DNA of 64,000 nt from Jidongwangia harbinensis (lineage in GTDB: Bacteria; Actinomycetota; Actinomycetes; Mycobacteriales; Micromonosporaceae), in NCBI RefSeq assembly GCF_020216025.1, contig NZ_JAIWNC010000001.1:248001-312000 (forward strand), read 5' to 3'. Below the pieces are notes generated by a model. It worked only from the letters and a program-made list of their open reading frames with translations, ran no database searches and had not been told where the DNA came from. Below are positions 39,583 to 46,492 of the stretch, in pieces. The translations under genes and the position numbers were made by a program. Every line of letters begins with the position of its first letter. Within the stretch, counting starts at the first letter, position 1.

Positions 39583-40575
39583 TCAGGTCGCCGGCTCCGA
39601 GGCGAACAGTGTCAGGCCCATCCGGCGGGACAGGAACCTGGCCGCCAACTGGCCCCGCACGCTGTTCCCGTACCCGTCGAGCGGTGGGGCGAAGGTGGCC
39701 AGAGCACCCTTGCCGGGTGACACGACGATGATGCCGCCACCGATGCCGCTCTTGCCGGGCACTCCGACGTCGTACAGCCAGTCGCCGGTGGTCTCGTACA
39801 GGCCGGCCGTCGCCATCACCGCGAGCGTGAACTGGCAGACCGGCGCACGCACCACCCGTTCCTTCGTCCACGGATTGACTCCGCCGTTGGCCAGGGTCGC
39901 GCCCATCACCGCGAGGTCGATCGCGGTGACCCGCAGGCAGCTCTGCCGGGTGTACAGGTCGACGGCGTCGACCGGGTCGCAGCCGAGAAGCCGGAAGGCC
40001 CGCAGCAGGTCGGCGAGCGCCCGATTGCGGTGGTTGGTCGCCGAGGCCGACCGGTGGACCTCGTCGTCGAGCGCCAGCGCGCGCCCGGCGAACCGCGACA
40101 GTCCGTCGTGAAGGAAGCGCCACCGGGCCTCCGCGGTGTCGCCCGGGGCCAGGCTGGCGGTGGCGATCGCGCCGGGGTTCACCATCGGGTTGGTACGCCC
40201 GTCCCGGCCCTGTTCCACCGCCGCCAGCGAGTTGAACGGAAGCCCGGTGGCGTTGACCCCCAGCCGCCGCCGCACCTCCTGCGGGCCGAGCGTGTCGCAG
40301 AGCAGCGCGAACACGAACGGCTTCGCCACGCTCATGATGGTGAACTCGAACCCGGCGTCACCGACCGCGTGCCGGCCGCCGCGGGTTCCGGCGGCACAGA
40401 GGCCGAACAGGTGGGCCGGCACACCGGCCAGGGCGGGGTAGACCTGCGACCGCTCTCCCGTCGTCTCCCCGCGGTAGCGCTCGTACGCCTCGTCGAGCAG
40501 TCGCCGCACCTGTTCCGGGGAGGGAAGTTCACCGGTCGAGACGTACGGGGCGGCGTCGGAGTCGAACAGGTCCAT
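39583..40575 (-). CDS. glsA: Glutaminase A
   Basis: 330 residues. Serine-dependent beta-lactamase-like fold: FTIMSVAKPF holds the nucleophile Ser and Lys (S-x-x-K), followed by GLPFNSLAAVEQG, NPMVNPGAIA, SASATNHRNRALA and CLRVTAIDLAVMGATLANGG, all GlsA signatures; the C-terminus has GKSGIGGGIIVVSPGKG. It deaminates glutamine to glutamate and ammonia in the cytoplasm, and the ammonia can neutralise acid. ATG at 40575 follows GGAGGGCACC. It lies 63 bp after the lipoprotein gene on the same strand, so both probably share dyad site 21. Confidence 0.96.
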   Translation of the reverse strand: MDLFDSDAAPYVSTGELPSPEQVRRLLDEAYERYRGETTGERSQVYPALAGVPAHLFGLCAAGTRGGRHAVGDAGFEFTIMSVAKPFVFALLCDTLGPQEVRRRLGVNATGLPFNSLAAVEQGRDGRTNPMVNPGAIATASLAPGDTAEARWRFLHDGLSRFAGRALALDDEVHRSASATNHRNRALADLLRAFRLLGCDPVDAVDLYTRQSCLRVTAIDLAVMGATLANGGVNPWTKERVVRAPVCQFTLAVMATAGLYETTGDWLYDVGVPGKSGIGGGIIVVSPGKGALATFAPPLDGYGNSVRGQLAARFLSRRMGLTLFASEPAT

Positions 40576-40638
40576 GGTGCCCTCCACAGGCCGGCCCGGC
40601 GCACCGGGGCCGCGGTCGTCCGCGGACGGTGCCGCCGG

Positions 40639-41658
40639 TCAGGGCTGGAACGCCGGCGTGCCCGGGTCCCCGGCCGCGGGCGGCTCCGGCTCCGGCCGGC
40701 CGGCGAGTACCGCGGCGAGCGCGTGCTCCGCCCGATTGACCCGGGGGCGGAGCAGCATCCAGTTTCGTCCGGCCGCCATCTCCTCGCTCTCCGCGTCCAC
40801 GGCCGCGATCAGTTCCGCGAGCCGGCCGCTCAGCTGCAGCGACCAGTTCCGCCGGGCGTCTCCGGAGGCGCGCTCGGTGAGCGAGTTCCACCGGCCCTGC
40901 ACGTCGGTGAGGTCGGCGCGCACCGGCGGCCACGCCAGCCCCCGGCGGGCGGCGGCGCTGGTGCTGAGCACCGGTGGCAGACGCACCGCGGTGACGGTGC
41001 GGGTCTCCGACTCCAGCGCCCGGGCCTCGGTGTCCCACGCCGATCGCTGCTGCGACCGGCTGAGCAGTACCCCGCCGACGACCAGCGCGCCGACGAGCAG
41101 GAGCAGTGCCGTACAGGCGAGCAGGCTCGGGCCGGACGTTCCGGCGACCGCCACGGCGGCGGACACGGACCCGGCCGGCGCCGGGGTGGTGGTCGCGGCC
41201 GGCGTGGTGGTACGGGTGGTCGGAACGGGTTCCGGCTCCGCGGCGACGGTCGGGGCCGGCGGCCGGGCGGTGGCCGCGGCCGGCACCGTGGTCCGGGTCG
41301 TCTGGTCCGGCTCCGGCTCCTCGGTCGCGCGGGAGGTCGGCGGGCGGTCCGTGGTCTCGGCCGGTGCGGCGGTCCGCGTGGTCCGCGTCGGCGCCGGCTC
41401 CTCGGCCGCGGGCGAGGTCGGCGGCCGGACCGTGGTCTCGGTCGGTGCGGCGGTCCGCTCCGCGTCGCGCGTCCGGGTGGGGTCCGGTTCGTCGGCGGTG
41501 GTCCGGTCGGTGGCCCGTGTCGATGCACCGCCCGACGGCCGGGCCGGCGGATCCTCGCCGCCGGCGCCGCAGGCCGCCGTGGCGAGGACCGTGCCGAGAA
41601 GCAACGCTGCGAGGACGGTCCGGGTACCGGTCCGTCGATGATCATGCGTGGACGCCAT
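40639..41658 (-). CDS. Predicted lipoprotein with threonine/proline-rich linker
   Basis: 339 residues. N-terminal lipoprotein signal (VLAALLLGTVLATAACGAGG). Residues about 35-160 are a low-complexity T/P/E/R-rich stretch with imperfect repeats (TTRTTxPAxTTxRPPT), then a span at about 179-200 (LLACTALLLLVGALVVGGVLLS) and a helical domain with WNSLTERASGDARRNWSLQLSGRLAELIAAVDAESEEMAAG. If the lipid anchor and span are both used, the linker is outside and the C-terminal domain inside. Dyad site 21 is 62 bp upstream; glutaminase follows. No family recognised. Confidence 0.75.
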   Translation of the reverse strand: MASTHDHRRTGTRTVLAALLLGTVLATAACGAGGEDPPARPSGGASTRATDRTTADEPDPTRTRDAERTAAPTETTVRPPTSPAAEEPAPTRTTRTAAPAETTDRPPTSRATEEPEPDQTTRTTVPAAATARPPAPTVAAEPEPVPTTRTTTPAATTTPAPAGSVSAAVAVAGTSGPSLLACTALLLLVGALVVGGVLLSRSQQRSAWDTEARALESETRTVTAVRLPPVLSTSAAARRGLAWPPVRADLTDVQGRWNSLTERASGDARRNWSLQLSGRLAELIAAVDAESEEMAAGRNWMLLRPRVNRAEHALAAVLAGRPEPEPPAAGDPGTPAFQP

Positions 41659-41720
41659 GCGGGGCTCCCAGTCGCCGGAGTGGTAGCGGCGACGCTAGCC
41701 CCGGCGCCGAAACGGCCGGA

Positions 41721-41737
41721 TCATTCCGCGCTGATGA
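41721..41737. promoter_or_regulatory. Island dyad site 21 (TCATTCCGCGCTGATGA)
   Basis: TCATTC-N5-TGATGA, 62 bp upstream of the lipoprotein/glutaminase unit. This is the rightmost copy I found. Confidence 0.65.
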
Positions 41738-41779
41738 TTCTGCCCGCGGACGACCACCGGCGACGCGCCCGCCGGCCGG

Positions 41780-42322
41780 TCAGCCGGCCTGGTGGTGGCG
41801 CTCCCGGTAGGTACGGGTCTTGTGACGGTTACCGCAGATCTCCATGGCACACCACCGGCCGCGGCCGCTGCGGGAGGTGTCGTGGAACGCCCAGCGGCAG
41901 TCCGGCGCCGCGCACAACTTGACCCGCCCCCAGTCGCCCCGGGCGGCACTGTGCGCCACCGTCTCGACGATGGCGTCCAGCCACGGCCGGCCGGAGCGGG
42001 CGGCGATCCGCAGGCCGCCGGAGGGCGCCGGGGCGAGACCCAGCCGGTAGCCCGCCAGGGCCGCCGGGCCGTCGGATTCGCCCGTCAGGACCTGCCGCAA
42101 CGCCGTGCGCAGGGCGACGGTGGCGGTCACGTCGGCCGGCCGCAGTCCGGCCCTCGGGACGGGCAGGTCGTGGTCCGCCAGCCAGTCCGCCAGGGCCCGG
42201 GGCGAGGTGAGGTGGTCGGCGGCGACGTGGGTCTCCCCGTGCCGGCTGAACGTCCGGTGGTCGACCGTGTTGAGAAACTCCGCGATCAGGGACAACGTCG
42301 CCACGACACCACCATATCGCAT
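41780..42322 (-). CDS. CGNR zinc finger domain protein
   Basis: 180 residues: N-terminal ABATE-like domain (LIAEFLNTVDHRTFSRHGETHVAADHLTSPRALADWL) and C-terminal CGNR zinc finger with KLCAAPDCRWAFHDTSRSGRGRWCAMEICGNRHKTRTYRER (four Cys, CGNR box). Such proteins are probable DNA-binding regulators. ATG at 42322 has no clear RBS; GTG at 42304 is an alternative. It diverges from the epoxide hydrolase gene across 70 bp containing an inverted repeat, so it may control that gene. Confidence 0.88.
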   Translation of the reverse strand: MRYGGVVATLSLIAEFLNTVDHRTFSRHGETHVAADHLTSPRALADWLADHDLPVPRAGLRPADVTATVALRTALRQVLTGESDGPAALAGYRLGLAPAPSGGLRIAARSGRPWLDAIVETVAHSAARGDWGRVKLCAAPDCRWAFHDTSRSGRGRWCAMEICGNRHKTRTYRERHHQAG

Positions 42323-42342
42323 AGCTGGTGTTGCGAGCTCCC

Positions 42343-42370
42343 GACACCGGTAATACGGTTAGGCGGTGTC
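42343..42370. promoter_or_regulatory. Inverted repeat GACACCG-N14-CGGTGTC
   Basis: 7-bp arms around TAATACGGT in the divergent promoter of the CGNR and epoxide hydrolase genes; a possible operator with a -10-like TAATAC inside. Confidence 0.5.
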
Positions 42371-42392
42371 GACAACCCGAGGGAGGACTCCG

Positions 42393-43472
42393 ATGAACCA
42401 CCACGCACCCGAGCCGGTCGCCCAGGACGTCGTCGACGACCTGCGGGCGCGGCTGCGCGCGTTCCGGCCGGTGCCCCTGCCCGGCGGCTGGGGATGGCGG
42501 CGCGGCGTCGACCCGGAATACCTCGCGGACCTGGTGGCCTACTGGGCGGACTCGTACGACTGGCGCGTCCACGAGGACCGCATCCGGCGGCTGCCCTGGA
42601 CATCGACCGCCACCCGGGCGATCCACCAGCGGTCCCCGAGCGCCGGCGCCCAGGCGGTGGTCCTGCTGCACGGCTGGCCGGACTCGGTGCTGCGCTTCGA
42701 GCGCCTCCTGCCGCTGCTCACCGAGTTCCACGTGGTCGCGCCCTGCCTGCCCGGCTTCCCGTTCGCCACACCGGTCCCCGGGTACGGCATGTCGGCCGAC
42801 GAGATGGCCGTCGCCGTCGCCGAGACGATGGCCGCACTGGGCCACGACCGGTACGTGGTCTCGGCCGGCGACGTGGGCTGCGACGTCGCCGAGGCGCTCG
42901 CCGCCCGCCATCCCGCCCGGGTCGCGGCCCTGCACCTCACCGACGTCTCCCAGCACCATTTCCGGTTCGGACTGCCCGGCGACCTGTCCGAGGCCGAGCG
43001 CGCCTACGTCCGGCGCGGCCAGGACTGGCAGGCCCGCGAGGGCGGCTACATGCACGAGCAGTCCACCAAGCCGCACACCCTGGCCGCCGCCCTCGGCGAC
43101 TCCCCCGCCGGACTGGCGGCGTGGCTGGTGGAGAAGCTGCGCGGCTGGACCGACTGCGACGGCGACGTGGAGTCCGTCTTCACCCGCGACGAGATACTGA
43201 CCTGGGTGACGGCGTACTGGGTCACCGGGACCATCGGCACGTCCTTCACGCCGTACGCCACGGCCAGCACCGGGTCCGCCCGCCGCACGCCGCCCGCGGT
43301 GTTCACCATCTACCCCCACGACCTGGTGAACGCGCCGCGGGAGTTCGCCGAACGCTTCTTCGACGTTCGCATCTGGCGCGAGGAACGTGCGGGCGGCCAC
43401 TTCGCCGCCTGGGAACAACCGGCCCGGTACGCGGCCGGCGTCCACGACGCCGCACGACTGCCCGCCGCCTGA
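42393..43472 (+). CDS. Epoxide hydrolase family alpha/beta hydrolase
   Basis: 359 residues. The EHN N-terminal domain includes VVDDLRARLRAFRPVPLPGGWGWRRGVDPEYLADLVAYWADSYDWR; core motif VVLLHGWPDSVLRFERLLPLL gives the oxyanion HGWP, and SAGDVGCDVAEALAARHP carries the nucleophile Asp in the nucleophile elbow. HFAAWEQP near the end holds the catalytic His. It should open epoxides to diols; the substrate is unknown. ATG at 42393 follows GGGAGGACTCCG. Confidence 0.92.
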   Translation: MNHHAPEPVAQDVVDDLRARLRAFRPVPLPGGWGWRRGVDPEYLADLVAYWADSYDWRVHEDRIRRLPWTSTATRAIHQRSPSAGAQAVVLLHGWPDSVLRFERLLPLLTEFHVVAPCLPGFPFATPVPGYGMSADEMAVAVAETMAALGHDRYVVSAGDVGCDVAEALAARHPARVAALHLTDVSQHHFRFGLPGDLSEAERAYVRRGQDWQAREGGYMHEQSTKPHTLAAALGDSPAGLAAWLVEKLRGWTDCDGDVESVFTRDEILTWVTAYWVTGTIGTSFTPYATASTGSARRTPPAVFTIYPHDLVNAPREFAERFFDVRIWREERAGGHFAAWEQPARYAAGVHDAARLPAA

Positions 43473-43506
43473 CGCGGACGCCGCGGCGGTCAGCCCGGGA
43501 ACGCAC

Positions 43507-43537
43507 TTGACTCTCCAGTCGCTTGAGACGCGATAGT
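43507..43537 (+). promoter_or_regulatory. MerR-type promoter with 19-bp spacer
   Basis: -35 TTGACT (43507-43512) and -10 GATAGT (43532-43537) are 19 bp apart, the stretched spacing that MerR regulators act on. TCTC-N9-GAGA symmetry lies in the spacer. The -10 ends 7 bases before the ATG at 43545, so the mRNA is probably leaderless. Confidence 0.65.
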
Positions 43538-43544
43538 GCCTGCC

Positions 43545-44492
43545 ATGGAGGATTTGTATTCGATCGGGGAGGTGGCCCGGCGTACCGGCCTGAGCGTCAG
43601 TGCGATCCGGTTCTACTCCGACACAGGGATCGTCACGCCCGCCGAGCACACCGCCGCCGGTTACCGGCGTTACGACATCCGTGCCGTCGCGCGCCTGGAA
43701 CTCGTCCGTACCCTGCGCGAGCTCGGCGCCGGTCTCGACGACATCCGGCAGCTGCTGGCCGACAAGATCACGCTGCCGGATCTCGCGTCCGCCCACCTGG
43801 CACTCGTCGAACGCCAGCTCGGCCGCTTCCAGGCCCGGCGGGCCGTGCTGCGCACCATCGTCCGGCACCAGGGTACGACCGCGCAGGTGAGCCTCCTGCA
43901 CAAGCTGGCGTCGATGTCCGACGACGACCGGGCCCGGCTCATCGAGGAGTTCTGGACCGACGTCACCGCCGGCCTCGAGGTGCAGGGCTTCTTCGTGGAG
44001 TACCTCCGCCCGTGGTGGCCGCAGCTGCCGCCGGAGCCGACCGTTGAGCAGCTCGAGGCCTGGATCGAACTGGCCGACCTGGCGCACGACGTCGCGTTCC
44101 GCGAGGCGGTCCGCCGGTTCTTCGCGGAAACCTTCGCCGCGGCCGGGTCCGGGCCGGAGGGCACGCCGGCGGATGACGACGTCGCGCACCAGGTCGCGAT
44201 CCTCGCCGAAGCCCGGGCGGCCGCCGAGGCCGGACTCCCGGTCGACTCGCCCCGCGCCCGGGAGCTGGCCGGCCGGTGGGTGGCGTGCATGGCGGCGCGG
44301 GCCGGCGACCGGAATATCGCCGACGTCCGGCGCCGGCTCGCCGACGCCGATCCGGGGCCGCAGGTGGCCCGGCAGGTCGAACTGCTCGGCCGGTACCACG
44401 CGCTGACCGCAACGGTCAACGGCGCACCGCAACCGGTATCCGGCGCGCCGGCCTCCGCCTGGCTCCACGCGGCCGTCGCCGCTCTGCCCTGA
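43545..44492 (+). CDS. MerR family transcriptional regulator with large C-terminal domain
   Basis: 315 residues. MerR HTH at the N-terminus (YSIGEVARRTGLSVSAIRFYSDTGIVTPAEHTAAGYRRYD) and a dimerisation helix, then about 200 residues of helical effector domain (IEEFWTDVTAGLEVQGFFVEYLRPWWPQLPPEPTVEQLEAWIELADLAHD), larger than in plain MerR proteins. No cysteine cluster for metals, so an organic ligand is more likely. Its promoter has the 19-bp spacer expected for self-control. No target gene is clearly linked beyond itself. Confidence 0.92.
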   Translation: MEDLYSIGEVARRTGLSVSAIRFYSDTGIVTPAEHTAAGYRRYDIRAVARLELVRTLRELGAGLDDIRQLLADKITLPDLASAHLALVERQLGRFQARRAVLRTIVRHQGTTAQVSLLHKLASMSDDDRARLIEEFWTDVTAGLEVQGFFVEYLRPWWPQLPPEPTVEQLEAWIELADLAHDVAFREAVRRFFAETFAAAGSGPEGTPADDDVAHQVAILAEARAAAEAGLPVDSPRARELAGRWVACMAARAGDRNIADVRRRLADADPGPQVARQVELLGRYHALTATVNGAPQPVSGAPASAWLHAAVAALP

Positions 44493-44538
44493 CGGCCCCT
44501 CCGCCGTTCGGCGCGGGCCCGGCAGCCCATCCCGCCGT

Positions 44539-44976
44539 TCAGCGTTCCAGCAGCGCCCGGAGCGTGCGGCGGAACTGATCCGCCGCACGCGGGCCGAGCA
44601 CCGCGAGGAACGCGCTCTCGGTCTCCCGGTACGCCGCCTCCGCGGCAGCACAGGTCCGCACGCCCTGATCGGTGAGTTCGACGATGTTGCGGCGCCGGTC
44701 CTCCGGATCCGGTCGCCGGGCGACGAGGCCCTGGCGTTCCAGGACGTCCAGGATCGCGACCATCGTGGTGCGGTCGATGCCGAGCCGTTGCGCCACCTGC
44801 AGTTGCGAGGCGGGCTTGCGGTGGGCCAGGACCCGGAGCGCCCCGAAATCCTTGCTGTCGATTCCGAGCGGCTTCAGCGCCTCGTCGGTCCGCGCGGTGA
44901 GCTGCAGGTGTGCGTGCTTGAGGAGATAACCCAGCACGTCGTGCGGATCGGCAGCGTCGCTGTTCCCGGTGGACAT
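44539..44976 (-). CDS. MarR family transcriptional regulator
   Basis: 145 residues. Winged helix: GIDSKDFGALRVLAHRKPASQLQVAQRLGIDRTTMVAILDVLERQGLVARRPDPEDRRRNIVELTDQG has the MarR recognition helix and the DPEDRR wing. Divergent from the NAD-dependent epimerase gene at 45045. A perfect 27-bp palindrome between them is the probable operator, so MarR would repress both itself and the epimerase. A -10-like TAGTAT (44988-44983) lies close to the ATG, allowing only a very short leader. Confidence 0.94.
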   Translation of the reverse strand: MSTGNSDAADPHDVLGYLLKHAHLQLTARTDEALKPLGIDSKDFGALRVLAHRKPASQLQVAQRLGIDRTTMVAILDVLERQGLVARRPDPEDRRRNIVELTDQGVRTCAAAEAAYRETESAFLAVLGPRAADQFRRTLRALLER

Positions 44977-44996
44977 CGCCCCATACTATGCGTAGC

Positions 44997-45023
44997 CTGA
45001 TCGTCAGTAGTACTGACGATCAG
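44997..45023. promoter_or_regulatory. Perfect 27-bp palindromic operator (MarR)
   Basis: Left arm CTGATCGTCAGTA (44997-45009), central G, right arm TACTGACGATCAG (45011-45023); 13 of 13 pairs match. It lies between divergent marR-type and epimerase genes. Confidence 0.85.
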
Positions 45024-45044
45024 AGCAACCGCAGGAGTTGAGTC

Positions 45045-45989
45045 ATGATCCTTGTTACCGGAGGAGCCGGCTTCATCGGCTCCCACACCACCCGCGCGCT
45101 CGCCGAGTCCGGCCAGGAGTGCGTCCTGGTGCAGCGCCGCTCCCCCGAGGTCCCCGCGCACCTCGCCGGCCTGCCCGTGCACGCCGTGCGGGCCGACCTC
45201 GCCGACCTCGACGCGCTGCTCGCCGTCGGCAAGCAGTACCCGATCACCGGAATCGTCCACCTGGCCGTCACCCTGCCGGGCCCGGACACCGGCACCGACC
45301 CGATCGACGCCTCCGCGCGGACGCTGGAGCAGTTCCTGAACGTCGTGCGCGCCGGGCGGGCCTGGGGCGTGCGCCGCATCGTGACCGCGAGCACCATCGG
45401 CGTCTACGGCTTCGACAACACCGGCGCACTCACCGAGTCCATGCCACTCTCCCTGGACCACACCCACGCCATCCCGACGTTCAAGAAGATCTTCGAACTG
45501 CTCGCCGGTCACCTGTCGGCGGAGACCTCCGTGGAGATCGTCAACGCGCGGATCGCCGGCATCTGGGGACCCGGCGGGCACCTGCCCGACCCGTTCTTCG
45601 TCACGTCGACACTCGTGCACGCCGCGGCGCGCCACCGCGAACCCGATCTGTCCGGCTTCCGGACGCCGCCGAGCGCCGAGGACGCCCTCGACCTCCTCTA
45701 CGCCAGGGACGCCGGTCGCGCGCTCGCCCTTCTGCAGCTCGCCGACGGCCTGCAGCACTCGACCTACAACGTGGCGTCCGGCCGGGCCACCAGCAACGCC
45801 GAGGTCATCGCCGCGATCCGGGCCGTCGAGCCGGGTTTCCGGTTCGCGCTGCCGGCGGCCGGGGAGCGCCCGCGGACCTGGCTCGACATCGGCCGCCTGC
45901 GCGCGGACACCGGATTCGAGCCCCGGTACGACATCGCCGCCGGTGTCGCCGACTACATCGCCTGGTTCCGCGCCGGGAACGAGCGGTAG
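45045..45989 (+). CDS. NAD-dependent epimerase/dehydratase family protein, catalytic Tyr replaced
   Basis: 314 residues. Rossmann motif MILVTGGAGFIGSH; GVRRIVTASTIGVYG holds the Ser/Thr region. The usual Y-x-x-x-K aligns with IPTFK (residues about 143-147), so the tyrosine appears to be isoleucine while the lysine is kept. The rest is normal (VEIVNARIAGIWGPG, ALDLLYARDAGRALALLQLADG, STYNVASGRATSNAEVIAAI). It may bind NAD(P) without epimerase chemistry, or use another base. RBS GCAGGAGTTGAGTC. Probably repressed by the divergent MarR protein. Confidence 0.88.
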   Translation: MILVTGGAGFIGSHTTRALAESGQECVLVQRRSPEVPAHLAGLPVHAVRADLADLDALLAVGKQYPITGIVHLAVTLPGPDTGTDPIDASARTLEQFLNVVRAGRAWGVRRIVTASTIGVYGFDNTGALTESMPLSLDHTHAIPTFKKIFELLAGHLSAETSVEIVNARIAGIWGPGGHLPDPFFVTSTLVHAAARHREPDLSGFRTPPSAEDALDLLYARDAGRALALLQLADGLQHSTYNVASGRATSNAEVIAAIRAVEPGFRFALPAAGERPRTWLDIGRLRADTGFEPRYDIAAGVADYIAWFRAGNER

Positions 45990-46024
45990 CCCGCGCCGCG
46001 CCGACGGGAAACCCGCTCGGGCCC

Positions 46025-46492
46025 CTACCGGGGGTCCACCGAGCCGGAGCGGGAGGCGGAACCGGAGCCGGGATCATCACGGTCACCGTGCGGGCGGCGG
46101 CGCCGGCGCCGTACCACGACGGCCACCGCGGTCGTCGTCCCGATCAGCGCGTAGACCACGAGCAGGCCGCGGCCGTAGTCCAGGGGCAGCAGGGACGGGT
46201 TGTCCGGCACCCGGCCCCGGCCCAGCACCAGCGGGACCGCCACCACGGTGACGGCCAGGCTGATCACCGCCGCCACCCGTACCGGCGAACGGAGCCCGGG
46301 CGGGACGATCCGGCTGATCAGCGCACCGGCGGCGATGGCCAGCGGCAGCAGCAGCACGTCGTGGGCGATCAGGACGGCGACCAGGAAGACCAGCACGCCG
46401 GCCCGGACGGCCGTATCGGTGAGGGCGCCGCCAACCGCGTACCCCATGATGAGCACGCCGGAGACGACCAGCGCACGCCGCGCGGTCTTCAC
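46025..46492 (-). CDS. Small multi-span membrane protein
   Basis: 155 residues with four hydrophobic stretches (about 8-24, 30-62, 73-90, 103-128) and a very basic, then serine-rich tail (VVRRRRRRPHGDRDD). GTG at 46492 overlaps the stop of the molybdopterin oxidoreductase gene (GTGA), so it is the last gene of that leftward operon and may be its membrane partner. No family recognised. Confidence 0.7.
   Translation of the reverse strand: MKTARRALVVSGVLIMGYAVGGALTDTAVRAGVLVFLVAVLIAHDVLLLPLAIAAGALISRIVPPGLRSPVRVAAVISLAVTVVAVPLVLGRGRVPDNPSLLPLDYGRGLLVVYALIGTTTAVAVVVRRRRRRPHGDRDDPGSGSASRSGSVDPR

Noticed and set aside
41186..41500. Repetitive GC-rich stretch as a mobile or CRISPR-like repeat
   Set aside because: It encodes the imperfect threonine/proline linker of the lipoprotein; no spacer-repeat regularity.
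1..41737. Mycobacterial-type DosR box at the island promoters
   Set aside because: I looked for GGGACT...AGTCCC-type dyads upstream of the Rv1733c-like and ATPase genes and saw none; the repeated signal has a different core and length.
41829..44651. 940-codon minus frame over the epoxide hydrolase and MerR genes
   Set aside because: Shadow; both plus-strand genes have promoters and domains.
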